Origin: Chrysemys picta bellii
Lineage: Eukaryota; Chordata; Testudines; Emydidae
NCBI RefSeq assembly: GCF_011386835.1
Contig: NC_088798.1
Coordinates: forward strand, 2,976,001-3,040,000
Direction: 5' to 3'
Length of the DNA stretch: 64,000 bases
The position numbers and the translations under genes are program-made. Positions 10,986 through 20,139 of the stretch are shown one piece after another. How positions within the stretch are numbered: position 1 is the first letter of the stretch; every line of letters starts with the position of its first letter. A model generated the notes under the pieces. The model did not search any database and was not told the origin of the DNA. It saw only the letters and a program-made list of their open reading frames with translations.

Positions 10986-10998
10986 TCTCTCCCCCCTT
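10986..10998 (-). other. Polypurine tract of copy 1
   Basis: AAGGGGGGAGAGA on the minus strand directly abuts the 3' LTR, the usual place for the plus-strand DNA primer of LTR retroelements. Confidence 0.85.
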
Positions 10999-11051
10999 CG
11001 AGACCGAACTGAGCAGGGTCACTTTAGCCAGTGACCCGGGGAAGTTCGAAC

Positions 11052-12392
11052 CTACCCCCGTTCCCATGGATGCCCCCGCATCCCTCCAGTTCCTTGGTGG
11101 GAGTTACACCAGGCCCCTTCCGTTCCACGCCCCCCCTTAGGTCGGGGGTGCTTGATGGCACTCGCAGTTCGCATGTGGGAAGGTTTATGCGGCCTGTGCC
11201 CTTTTCCCACCCCCATACCTCTGGGGTTCCAACTGGGCTGTGGTCTTCTCCCAGCGCTCCAGTCTGGAGGTCTGTGCTTTGGGCTCTCTTGGTTTAGAGC
11301 CGCCCTTTTAACCTTGGCCACCCTCTGGAAAGGATCCTTTATGCTGGGCAAGGGTCCTAAAGCTGTTTTCCCCTTGTCCCAGGCCTTCCTCCCCCTCTGA
11401 CAGGGGTCACAGGATCCGCAGTACTGTCGGACAGTAACAAAGACCCCAGGCCAGTAAAAGCTCCGTAGCAGCCTCTGCTGGGTACGCCAGGTTCCCTGGT
11501 GCCCTGAGAGGGGAATGTCATGGGCCCGGCACAGCAGCTGGCGGCGATACTTCTGGGGTACCACCAGCTGCCTCCTGATCCCCCCTGACTCCATTTTCCC
11601 TGGGGGAGCCCATTCTCGGTACAGGAACCCCTTCTCCCACAGGAACCTTTTCCGGCCACCTCGTTCCATGGTCTGTACCGCATTGAGGTCGGCCAGGTCC
11701 CTTATTTTCCGCAAGGAGGGGTCTCTCTGTAGCTCGGCCTGGAACTCAGCAGCTGGGACAGGGATGGCCACCTGCTCTTTCTCGCCCGCTGGGTCCGAAG
11801 CTGCAGCCTCCCTGAGCCGCGTCCCTGGGCGTTCCCTCCCCACCAGGTTAGGGTCCTGCGCCTCAGGCAAGGCACCCCCCCCAAGGCCAGGGCGCAGGGC
11901 CCCTCGCCGGCTCTGACTGCGGGTCACAACCAGTGCCTTTTGGGGGTTGCTTGGCCAGTTCTCCAGGTCCCCCCCCATCAATACCTCAGTGGGCAAATAC
12001 GGGTGTACCCCCACATCCTTGGGGCCCTCCTTGGCCCCCCACTTCAGGTGTACCCTTGCCACGGGCACTTTGACTGGTGTTCCGCCCACCCCCGTCAGGG
12101 TCAGGTAGGAATTGGGCACCACCTGATCTGGGGCCACCACCTCGGGCCGGGCCAGCGTCACCTCTGCGCCCGTATCCCAGTATCCATTGACCTTCCTCCC
12201 ATCCACCTCCAGGGGAACAAGGTACTCTCTCCGGAGGGACAGCCCCGCGCCCACCGTATAAACCAAAAACCCTGAGTCTGGAGCATCCAGCCCCCTAGAG
12301 GAGCTGGCCTGGGGCCCTTCTCTCTCTTGAGCAGTTGATAAGCTGCCAGCCCCTCTTGCGTGAGAAGCCTGCCCCTCGTCCGTCTGGGCCTC
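11052..12392 (-). pseudogene. Copy 1 gag end, protease and integrase zinc region (3' part of the interrupted ORF)
   Basis: This is the downstream part of the copy 1 gag-pol frame, cut off from its start by the nested insertion. It begins at the target duplication and stays open for about 445 codons. It holds a retropepsin-type active site (Tyr-Trp-Asp-Thr-Gly-Ala-Glu) and, further on, an integrase-type His-His-Cys-Cys zinc region ('AHDIPLSGHQG' and 'YCGSCDPC'). After 'IKDPFQRVA' the expected catalytic core is replaced by a low-complexity Lys/Arg/Pro-rich tail, as in copy 2. The reverse transcriptase region is absent. Substitutions relative to copy 2 are few (for example Asp for Asn in the zinc motif). 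Confidence 0.85.
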
Positions 12393-12865
12393 TGTGACGA
12401 ACTGGGACTGTTCTTGCTGGGGTGTGTGAATGCTGACAGGGGAGTGTGACTAGGATGGTCTGCATCGGGGGATGGGAGCCGGCCCAAGGGAACATACCTG
12501 AGCTTGTAACATGAGAACCCAGGAGGGGGTTGGAGGTCAGATGACTCCGGGGCCCGGGAAACTGAACAAAGGCGGTGGGAGGGGTCGCTAAAGGCAGAGT
12601 GCGGGAAGAGGGCTGGAAGCGAGCTGGAGAGATGGCTGGGAGACAGAGATGGCTCTGACCCCCCAAGGGGGGTGGGCTGGCATGCCCTGGGACCCCAAGC
12701 TGGACCTAACTGAGGGGGGCCCTGTTGTCTGTGCCTGCAAGACCTGTCTTGGACTGTATTCCTGTCATCCAAATAAACCTTCTGCTTTACTGGCTGGCTG
12801 AGAGTCATGGTGAATCGCAGGAAGCCGGGGGTGCAGGGCCCTGAGTCCCCCAATACTCCGTGACA
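12393..12865 (+). repeat. 5' LTR of copy 2
   Basis: A 473-bp LTR from TGTGACGAACTGG to CCGTGACA with AATAAA at 12772-12777. It differs from the copy 1 LTR by scattered substitutions and 13 bp of length, so the two copies belong to slightly different sublineages. Confidence 0.95.
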
Positions 12866-12867
12866 AC

Positions 12868-12885
12868 TGGTGGCAGCGGCGGGAT
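12868..12885 (+). other. Primer binding site of copy 2 (tRNA-Leu type)
   Basis: TGGTGGCAGCGGCGGGAT starts two bases after the LTR. It is complementary, with one mismatch, to the 3' end of a vertebrate tRNA-Leu (AAG/TAG isoacceptor) plus CCA, recalled from memory. Confidence 0.75.
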
Positions 12886-13205
12886 CTACTGCACCCCGTA
12901 GACGGCGCTTCCTGCAGTAAGTGACTGGGGAGCAGTAAAACGAAGGGGGATTGACGGGGACCAGGCACGCTGAAGAGTGGGAGAGAGACGGTTATTACCC
13001 CTGGGAGTGTGTGACCAGCGAGAAGGACTTTTGCAGTAACAGGGTCCCCCGGGGGGATCGCAGCGAGTGGTCCCAGGGGCGGAGGAGTCTGCAGCTCGAC
13101 CCTGGCAGAGAGGTGGTGACCTCGAGAAGGGCTGGCACACTAGGGGTCCCCCTGGGAACTGTGGGGAGCTGTGAGCACACAGGCCGGTGAGTGGCCAGCA
13201 GGAAG
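12886..13205 (+). other. Leader of copy 2 between primer site and gag
   Basis: A 320-bp untranslated leader. It would be expected to hold dimerisation and packaging signals, but I cannot point to a specific structure. It matches the leader of copy 1 (17947-18266) with few differences. Confidence 0.6.
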
Positions 13206-15947
13206 ATGTATGCCCAGCGGCTTAAGAGCGACCTGGTGGAGCTGTGCAAGCAGAGGCGGCTGCGCATTGGGAGGCTCACCAAAGAACAGCTCATTGCCCA
13301 GCTGGAGGCGGAAGATCGCGCGAATGAACCGATCCCTGTGTCTCAGGGAAGCAGCCTGGCAAATGCAGCGCAGGCACCAGTGTCTGTCCCAGCTGGGAGT
13401 GGTCAGCCGGCTGCTGAGGGCTTCCCGAGACCCCTCCTTCCTATGCCTAGGGGAAGGGTGGGGAGGAGCCCAGCAAATACCGAAGGCGCCGTGACCCCCC
13501 CGGCCAGCAGGGGGTCCCCCCGGCGAAGCTCGCCGGCCAGCAGAGGATCCTCCCGGCGACGTTCAGCATCCGGGGAGCGGAATTGGCTGGAATGGGAGAA
13601 AGAGCTAAAACTGAGGGAGCTGGAGGATCGTGAACAACAGAGACAGCATGAAGAGAGACAGCGTCAGCATGAACGGGAGGAGAAAGAGAGACAGCATCAG
13701 CGTGAACGGGAGGAGAATGAGAGACAGAGACAGGAGAATGAGAGACAGAGACAGGAGAATGAGAGACAGCATCAGCGTGAACTGGAACTGGCGAGATTGA
13801 AGGGCAGCGAACCCCCGGCTGCGGTGAGTGAGGGGGGACCCAGGACTGCACGGAGCTTTGATAAGTGCATCATGGCCCCATACAAGGAGGGGGAGGACAT
13901 GGATGACTTCCTGGAGGCCTTTGAGACGGCCTGCGAGCTGCACCGGGTGGATCCCGCGGACAGACTCCGGGTCCTTACCCCCTTACTGGACCCCAAATCC
14001 GTGGCATTGTACCGCCAACTGGGAGAGGCAGAGAAAGGGGACTACGAACTATTCAAAAAGGCCCTGCTACGTGAGTTTGGGCTGACTCCTGAGATGTACC
14101 GGGAAAGGTTCCGGAGTCAAGATAAAACCCCTGAGATCTCATATCTGCAACTAGCCGTCCGCATGGAAAGATACGCCAGCAAGTGGGCTGGCGGGGCCCA
14201 GACGAAGGAGGACCTGATTAAACTGCTGGTACTGGAGCAACTGTATGAGCGGTGCCCATCCGACCTGAGGCTGTGGTTGGTGGACAGAAAGCCAGAGAAC
14301 CCGCGACACGCCGGGCAGCTGGCTGATGAGTTTGTAAAGAGCCGGTCAGGGGGTGGCAGGGAGGAGCCCCAAAGGAACAGGCCCGCCGTGATGCAGAGAG
14401 AGAGTCACCCTGGGACCTCCCAAAGAGGGAATATGGGGAATCCCCTCCCACGGGGAATGCCCAGCGTCAGGGACAACCGACCGGCTCGAGGGGACCCACA
14501 GGACATGAGCTGCTATTACTGCGGCCGAAGAGGCCACGTTCGGGCCCAGTGCCCCAAGCTCAAGGACAGACTGAGCAGACCGAACCCGCATAGGGTTAAC
14601 TTGGTAGAGGCCCAGACGGACGAGGGGCAGGCTTCTCACGCAAGAGGGGCTGGCAGCTTATCAACTGCTCAAGAGAGAGAAGGGCCCCAGGCCAGCTCCT
14701 CTAGGGGGCTGGATGCCCCAGACTCAGGGTTTTTGGTTTATACGGTGGGCGCGGGGCTGTCCCTCCGGAGAGAGTACCTTGTTCCCCTGGAGGTGGATGG
14801 GAGGAAGGTCAATGGATACTGGGATACGGGCGCAGAGGTGACGCTGGCCCGGCCCGAGGTGGTGGCCCCAGATCAGGTGGTGCCCAACTCCTACCTGACC
14901 CTGACGGGGGTGGGCGGAACACCAGTCAAAGTGCCCGTGGCAAGGGTACACCTGAAGTGGGGGGCCAAGGAGGGCCCCAAGGATGTGGGGGTACACCCGT
15001 ATTTGCCCACTGAGGTATTGATGGGGGGGGACCTGGAGAACTGGCCAAGCAACCCCCAAAAGGCACTGGTTGTGACCCGCAGTCAGAGCCGGCGAGGGGC
15101 CCTGCGCCCTGGCCTTGGGGGGGGTGCCTTGCCTGAGGCGCAGGACCCTAACCTGGTGGGGAGGGAACGCCCAGGGACACGGCTCAAGGAGGCTGCAGCT
15201 TCAGACCCAGCGGGCGAGAAAGAGCAGGTGGCCATCCCTGTCCCAGCTGCTGAGTTCCAGGCCGAGTTACAGAGAGACCCCTCCTTGCGGAAGATAAGGG
15301 ACCTGGCCGACCTCAATGCGGTACAGACCATGGGACGAGGTGGCCGGAAAAGATTCCTGTGGGAGAAGGGGTTCCTGTACCGAGAATGGGCTCCCCCAGG
15401 GAAAATGGAGTCAGGGGGGATCAGGAGGCAGCTGGTGGTACCCCAGAAGTATCGCCGCCAGCTGCTGTGCCGGGCCCATGACATTCCCCTCTCAGGGCAC
15501 CAGGGAACCTGGCGTACCCAGCAGAGGCTGCTACGGAGCTTTTACTGGCCTGGGGTCTTTGTTACTGTCCGACAGTACTGCGGATCCTGTAACCCCTGTC
15601 AGAGGGGGAGGAAGGCCTGGGACAAGGGGAAAACAGCTTTAGGACCCTTGCCCAGCATAAAGGATCCTTTCCGGAGGGTGGCCAAGGTTAAAAGGGCGGC
15701 TCTAAACCAAGAGAGCCCAAAGCACAGACCTCCAGACTGGAGCGCTGGGAGAAGACCACAGCCCAGTTGGAACCCCAGAGGTATGGGGGTGGGGAAAGGG
15801 CACAGGCCGCATAAACCTTCCCACATGCGAACTGCGAGTGCCATCAAGCACCCCCGACCTAAGGGGGGGCGTGGAACGGAAGGGGCCTGGTGTAACTCCC
15901 ACCAAGGAACTGGAGGGATGCGGGGGCATCCATGGGAACGGGGGTAG
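13206..15947 (+). CDS. Gag-protease-integrase-zinc ORF of copy 2 (RT-lacking retrotransposon)
   Basis: One uninterrupted frame of 913 codons. I start it at the ATG at 13206; the open frame begins at a GTG at 13191 directly after a TGA. From the N-terminus: a short basic helical region; a Ser/Pro/Arg-rich stretch; a Glu/Arg/Gln/His-rich coiled coil (about residues 125-200); a retroviral-type capsid region related to SCAN/gypsy gag (about 215-385); one CCHC zinc knuckle (Cys-X2-Cys-X4-His-X4-Cys, near residue 436); a retropepsin-like domain with Asp-Thr-Gly-Ala near residue 540; and an integrase-type His-His-Cys-Cys region from about residue 758. The frame then leaves homology into a Pro/Lys/Arg-rich tail. 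Reverse transcriptase, RNase H and the integrase DDE core are not found. It probably yields capsid and protease but must borrow a polymerase. Confidence 0.9.
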   Translation: MYAQRLKSDLVELCKQRRLRIGRLTKEQLIAQLEAEDRANEPIPVSQGSSLANAAQAPVSVPAGSGQPAAEGFPRPLLPMPRGRVGRSPANTEGAVTPPASRGSPRRSSPASRGSSRRRSASGERNWLEWEKELKLRELEDREQQRQHEERQRQHEREEKERQHQREREENERQRQENERQRQENERQHQRELELARLKGSEPPAAVSEGGPRTARSFDKCIMAPYKEGEDMDDFLEAFETACELHRVDPADRLRVLTPLLDPKSVALYRQLGEAEKGDYELFKKALLREFGLTPEMYRERFRSQDKTPEISYLQLAVRMERYASKWAGGAQTKEDLIKLLVLEQLYERCPSDLRLWLVDRKPENPRHAGQLADEFVKSRSGGGREEPQRNRPAVMQRESHPGTSQRGNMGNPLPRGMPSVRDNRPARGDPQDMSCYYCGRRGHVRAQCPKLKDRLSRPNPHRVNLVEAQTDEGQASHARGAGSLSTAQEREGPQASSSRGLDAPDSGFLVYTVGAGLSLRREYLVPLEVDGRKVNGYWDTGAEVTLARPEVVAPDQVVPNSYLTLTGVGGTPVKVPVARVHLKWGAKEGPKDVGVHPYLPTEVLMGGDLENWPSNPQKALVVTRSQSRRGALRPGLGGGALPEAQDPNLVGRERPGTRLKEAAASDPAGEKEQVAIPVPAAEFQAELQRDPSLRKIRDLADLNAVQTMGRGGRKRFLWEKGFLYREWAPPGKMESGGIRRQLVVPQKYRRQLLCRAHDIPLSGHQGTWRTQQRLLRSFYWPGVFVTVRQYCGSCNPCQRGRKAWDKGKTALGPLPSIKDPFRRVAKVKRAALNQESPKHRPPDWSAGRRPQPSWNPRGMGVGKGHRPHKPSHMRTASAIKHPRPKGGRGTEGAWCNSHQGTGGMRGHPWERG

Positions 15948-16000
15948 GTTCGAACTTCCCCAGGTCACTGGCTAAAGTGACCCCGCTCAGTTCGGTCTCG

Positions 16001-16013
16001 AAGGGGGGAGAGA
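16001..16013 (+). other. Polypurine tract of copy 2
   Basis: AAGGGGGGAGAGA immediately before the 3' LTR, identical to the tract in copy 1. Confidence 0.88.
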
Positions 16014-16486
16014 TGTGACGAACTGGGACTGTTCTTGCTGGGGTGTGTGAATGCTGACAGGGGAGTGTGACTAGGATGGTCTGCATCGGGGGATGGGAGC
16101 CGGCCCAAGGGAACATACCTGAGCTTGTAACATGAGAACCCAGGAGGGGGTTGGAGGTCAGATGACTCCGGGGCCCGGGAAACTGAACAAAGGCGGTGGG
16201 AGGGGTCGCTAAAGGCAGAGTGCGGGAAGAGGGCTGGAAGCGAGCTGGAGAGATGGCTGGGAGACAGAGATGGCTCTGACCCCCCAAGGGGGGTGGGCTG
16301 GCATGCCCTGGGACCCCAAGCTGGACCTAACTGAGGGGGGCCCTGTTGTCTGTGCCTGCAAGACCTGTCTTGGACTGTATTCCTGTCATCCAAATAAACC
16401 TTCTGCTTTACTGGCTGGCTGAGAGTCATGGTGAATCGCAGGAAGCCGGGGGTGCAGGGCCCTGAGTCCCCCAATACTCCGTGACA
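16014..16486 (+). repeat. 3' LTR of copy 2
   Basis: 473 bp, same ends as the 5' LTR and read as identical over its length, with AATAAA at 16393-16398. It is followed by the GCCTC target duplication and then by the gag of copy 1 in reverse. Confidence 0.95.
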
Positions 16487-17946
16487 GCCTCTACCAAGTT
16501 AACCCTATGCGGGTTCGGTCTGCTCAGTCTGTCCTTGAGCTTGGGGCACTGGGCCCGAACGTGGCCTCTTCGGCCGCAGTAATAGCAGCTCATGTCCTGT
16601 GGGTCCCCTCGAGCCGGTCGGTTGTCCCTGACGCTGGGCATTCCCCGTGGGAGGGGATTCCCCATATTCCCTCTTTGGGAGGTCCCAGGGTGACTCTCTC
16701 TCTGCATCGCGGCGGGCCTGTTCCTTTGGGGCTCCTCCCTGCCACCCCCTGACCGGCTCTTTACAAACTCATCAGCCAGCTGCCCGGCGTGTCGCGGGTT
16801 CTCTGGCTTTCTGTCCACCAACCACAGCCTCAGGTCGGATGGGCACCGCTCATACAGTTGCTCCAGTACCAGCAGTTTAATCAGGTCCTCCTTCGTCTGG
16901 GCCCCACCAGCCCACTTGCTGGCGTATCTTTCCATGCGGACGGCTAGTTGCAAATATGAGATCTCAGGGGTTTTATCTTGACCCCGGAACCTTTCCCGGT
17001 ACATCTCAGGAGTCAGCCCAAACTCACGTAGCAGGGCCTTTTTGAATAGTTCGTAGTCCCCTTTCTCTGCCTCTCCCAGTTGGCGGTACAATGCCACGGA
17101 TTTGGGGTCCAGTAAGGGGGTAAGGACCCGGAGTCTGTCCGCGGGATCCACCCGGTGCAGCTCGCAGGCCGTCTCAAAGGCCTCCAGGAAGTCATCCATG
17201 TCCTCCCCCTCCTTGTATGGGGCCATGATGCACTTATCAAAGCTCCGTGCAGTCCTGGGTCCCCCCTCACTCACCGCAGCCGGGGGTTCGCTGCCCCTCA
17301 GTCTCGCCAGTTCCAGTTCATGCTGACGCTGTCTCTCATTCTCCTGTCTCTGTCTCTCTTCATGCTGTCTTTGTCTCTCATTCTCCTCCCGTTCACGCTG
17401 ATGCTGTCTCTCTTTCTCCTCCCGTTCATGCTGACGCTGTCTCTCTTCACGCTGATGCTGTCTCTCATTCTCCTCCCGTTCATGCTGACGCTGTCTCTCT
17501 TCATGCTGTCTCTGTTGTTCACGATCCTCCAGCTCCCTCAGTTTTAGCTCTTTCTCCCATTCCAGCCAATTCCGCTCCCCGGATGCCGAACGTCGCCGGG
17601 AGGCTCCTCTGCTGGCCGGCGGGCTTCGCCGGGGGGACCCCCTGCTGGCCGGGGGGATCACGGCGCCTTCGGTATTTGCTGGGCTCCTCCCCACCCTTCC
17701 CCTAGGCATAGGAAGGAGGGGTCTCGGGAAGCCCTCAGCAGCCGGCTGACCACTCCCAGCTGGGACAGACACTGGTGCCTGCGCTGCATTTGCCAGGCTG
17801 CTTCCCTGAGACACAGGGATCAGTTCATTCGCGCGATCTTCCGCCTCCAGCTGGGCAATGAGCTGTTCTTTGGTGAGCCTCCCAATGCGCAGCCGCCTCT
17901 GCTTGCACAGCTCCACCAGGTCGCTCTTAAGCCGCTTGGCATACAT
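16487..17946 (-). pseudogene. Copy 1 gag (5' part of the interrupted ORF)
   Basis: This is the N-terminal part of the copy 1 gag on the minus strand, from the ATG at 17946 (an in-frame GTG after a stop lies 15 bases upstream) to the nested insertion at a Val-Glu-Ala position just after the CCHC knuckle. It has the same order as copy 2: basic N-terminus, Ser/Pro/Arg-rich region, Glu/Arg/Gln/His coiled coil, capsid region, zinc knuckle (Cys-Tyr-Tyr-Cys...Cys). The coiled coil is longer than in copy 2 through in-frame gain of Arg-Gln-His-Glu-type repeats. Left alone, the frame runs on into the inserted LTR and ends at 16426. It is otherwise free of stops, so the damage comes only from the insertion. 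Confidence 0.88.
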
Positions 17947-18266
17947 CTTCCTGCTGGCCACTCACCGGCCTGTGTGCTCACAGCTCCCCACAGTTCCCAG
18001 GGAGACCCCTAGTGTGCCAGCCCTTCTCGAGGTCACCACCTCTCTGCCAGGGTCGAGCTGCAGACTCCTCCGCCCCTGGGACCACTCGCTGCGATCCCCC
18101 CGGGGGACCCTGTTACTGCAAAAGTCCTTCTCGCTGGTCACACACTCCCAGGGGTAATAACCGTCTCTCTCCCACTCTTCAGCAGGCCTGGTCCCCGTCA
18201 ATCCCCCTTCGTTTTACTGCTCCCCAGTCACTTACTGCAGGAAGCGCCGTCCACGGGGTGCAGTAG

Positions 18267-18284
18267 ATCCCACCGCTGCCACCA
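18267..18284 (-). other. Primer binding site of copy 1 (tRNA-Leu type)
   Basis: On the minus strand TGGTGGCAGCGGTGGGAT begins two bases after the LTR. It is a full 18-base complement of the 3' end of vertebrate tRNA-Leu (AAG) plus CCA, as I recall that tRNA. Confidence 0.8.
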
Positions 18285-18286
18285 GT

Positions 18287-18746
18287 TGTTGCGGATTGTG
18301 GGGGAGTTAGGGCCCTGCACCCCCGGCTTCCTGCGATTCACCATGACTCTCAGCCAGCCAGTAAAGCAGAAGGTTTATTTGGATGACAGGAATACAGTCC
18401 AAGACAGGTCTTGCAGGCACAGACAACAGGGCCCCCCTCAGTTAGGTCCAGCTTGGGGTCCCAGGGCATCCCAGCCCACCCCCCTCGGGGGGTCAGAGCC
18501 ATCTCTGCCTCCCAGCCATCTCTCCAGCCTGCTTCCCGCACTCTGCCTTCAGCGACCCCTCCCACAGCCTTTGTTCAGTTTCCGGGCCCCGGAGTCATCT
18601 GACCTCCAACCCCCTCCTGGGTTCTCATGTTACAAGCTCAGGTATGTTCCCTTGGGCCGGCTCCCATCCCCCGATGCAGACCATCCTAGTCACACTCCCC
18701 TGTCAGCATTCACACACCACAGTAAGAACAGTCCCAGTTCGTCACA
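18287..18746 (-). repeat. 5' LTR of copy 1
   Basis: 460 bp, TGTGACG...CCGCAACA on the minus strand, with the same length and sequence as the 3' LTR of this copy. It is followed outward by the GGGGC target duplication and the rest of the minisatellite unit. Confidence 0.95.
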
Positions 18747-18815
18747 GGGGCACCCCACGGAACGGGCGGGGGATGGGACGCCATGCAGAACGGGGCACCC
18801 CACGGAACGGCCCAG
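18747..18815. repeat. Distal remnant of the 45-bp minisatellite
   Basis: About one and a half units ('ggggcaccccacggaacggg', then 'gatgggacgccatgcagaac') continue the array exactly where the LTR element interrupts it, then fade into unique sequence. Confidence 0.93.
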
Positions 18816-18864
18816 GACAGGGGACCACACAGAGGGCTGTGCCTGCCCAGGTTTCCTTCTCTCA

Positions 18865-19060
18865 TTCTGTTTATTATGGTAGCACCTACAGCCCCCCCTG
18901 CAGCCTGGTGCCCCACTGTGCCAGGCACTGCCCATGCCCCTGCCCGGAAGGGCACACTGAGGGGTACCTGCACCCAGAGAGGGGGTGACTTGCCACCGTC
19001 ACCCAGCCAGCCAGTGACCCAGCTGGCACCCAGCCCCCAGGTTTACAGTCCTAAAGCCCA
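18865..19060 (-). repeat. SINE-like fragment, reverse orientation
   Basis: It begins 'tttattatggtagcacctac', the reverse of a sauropsid SINE tail ('gtaggtgctaccataataaa'). It continues with reversed MIR-type motifs ('gtgacttgccaccgtcaccc'). Diverged. Confidence 0.55.
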
Positions 19061-19234
19061 GATCCCAGCAGGGCGTGGCCTGGGGCTGGGAGGGAAGGAA
19101 TGGCAGCAGGGCCCAGCCTCCGTCCAGCGCCCGACTAAGGGAGCAGGATTGGGACCACGCTCCGTCCCTCCAGCTCACGGCTCAGTGCAGCACTCTGCCA
19201 GCTCTGGCTGCCGGCCAGCGCACGGGAGGCCAAG

Positions 19235-19320
19235 CGCAGCGAGAGCCAGACCACAAATAAGCAACAGAATCTTCGCCTTTAATGACTTATTATTTCTTTC
19301 ATGCTTTTATTTTTCCATCG
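19235..19320. promoter_or_regulatory. Candidate conserved non-coding element
   Basis: An AT-rich, CpG-poor island ('cgcctttaatgacttattat', 'ctttcatgcttttatttttc') in GC-rich intron. It contains a TAATGACTTA core of homeodomain or AP-1 type. Function inferred only. Confidence 0.25.
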
Positions 19321-19821
19321 CCCCCTCCCTGAAGGGCCCCGGGAACAGCTGGGGACAGTCGGATGCCAGTTGTGAAGGAGGCCGTGCCAGGGAAGGCGGG
19401 GGGAGCCATTGTGCCTGTGAAAGGGGACAGTGAGACGCAGGGGGTGCTGCGTGGGTGTCGGAAGAGGCATCCAATCCATTGCCGGCTGTTTGGGAGGTCA
19501 GGCGGGAGGTGCACTGAGCTGCTGCGGGCTCAGCCCAGCCACCCAGGAGAAACCCAGCATGGAGAGAGAGAAAAAGAGGGGCGTGGGAGAGAGAGATGGG
19601 GTCCTCGGGGGGGCTATGAGGATGGACAGACAGCACCCGCTAGCGAGCTCGCAGGCCTATTGTCTAGCCCCTCCTGCCGCGCATTCCCCAGGGACCCCCC
19701 AGCGATCCTGCCCCCCAGCCCCGAGCCCCAGCCATCCAGCTGCTGGGGATTTCCACGGTGCGTCTGTTGTTACCACCGATTGCCGCTGCAGGAACTGCAC
19801 ATCTGCAAGTGTTGGGGGGGG

Positions 19822-19940
19822 CGTCCCTTGTAATTAGTGTTAATTTGGAACAGGGCGCTCCGAGCCACGGGAGAGCTTCAAAGGCGACTGAGGAAGCCTC
19901 AAATTCCAACCCCCTAATTAACCAGGGAGCGAGATGAAAA
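19822..19940. promoter_or_regulatory. Candidate conserved non-coding element
   Basis: It contains 'aattagtgttaatttggaac' and 'aaccccctaattaaccaggg' (TAATTA homeodomain cores, GTTAAT) around a CpG-poor centre. Non-repetitive and non-coding. Confidence 0.3.
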
Positions 19941-20139
19941 AGACAAGGCCGAAGCCCAGGCCTGCCAAGCGCACTTCAAACGGGAGGCTTGCTGGCTGGC
20001 CGGGCCAGGCCTCAGCGCTGGCACACGGGGTGCGCGCCCACCCCGGCCCCCCGGATCTGAGCGGAGGGAGAGCCACCATGCCAGGGGCGAGGGGGCTGCG
20101 CGGGGGGGAGGGGAGCATGCGGTGGGGGGAGGGGGCTCT

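Larger units (their letters stand above)
12393..16486 (+). mobile_element. LTR retrotransposon copy 2 (Ty3/gypsy-like), nested inside copy 1
   Basis: A complete 4.1-kb unit: 5' LTR, primer site, leader, one long gag-protease-integrase-zinc ORF, polypurine tract and 3' LTR. The 5-bp target duplication GCCTC flanks it at 12388-12392 and 16487-16491 and lies in the gag frame of copy 1. It is inserted in the opposite orientation to its host copy. Both LTRs are 473 bp and read identical, so the insertion is recent. No polymerase domains are present. Confidence 0.95.
10526..18746 (-). mobile_element. LTR retrotransposon copy 1 (Ty3/gypsy-like), split by copy 2
   Basis: On the minus strand the order is: 5' LTR (18287-18746), tRNA-Leu-type primer site, gag, [copy 2 inserted], protease and integrase zinc region, polypurine tract, 3' LTR (10526-10985). 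The 5-bp target duplication GGGGC is at 10521-10525 and 18747-18751, inside the 45-bp minisatellite. The two 460-bp LTRs read identical. Without the nested copy the element is about 4.1 kb. No reverse transcriptase, RNase H or integrase DDE core is recognisable, so it is non-autonomous. Confidence 0.93.

Noticed and set aside
7805..11034. Open frames of 800-940 codons on both strands
   Set aside because: They are produced by a 45-bp tandem repeat (a multiple of three) that has no stop in several frames. They overlap each other on both strands and join unrelated flanks.
13191..13193. GTG as the start of the copy 2 gag ORF
   Set aside because: A eukaryotic message would normally start at the ATG 15 bases downstream. 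The GTG only marks where the frame opens after a TGA.
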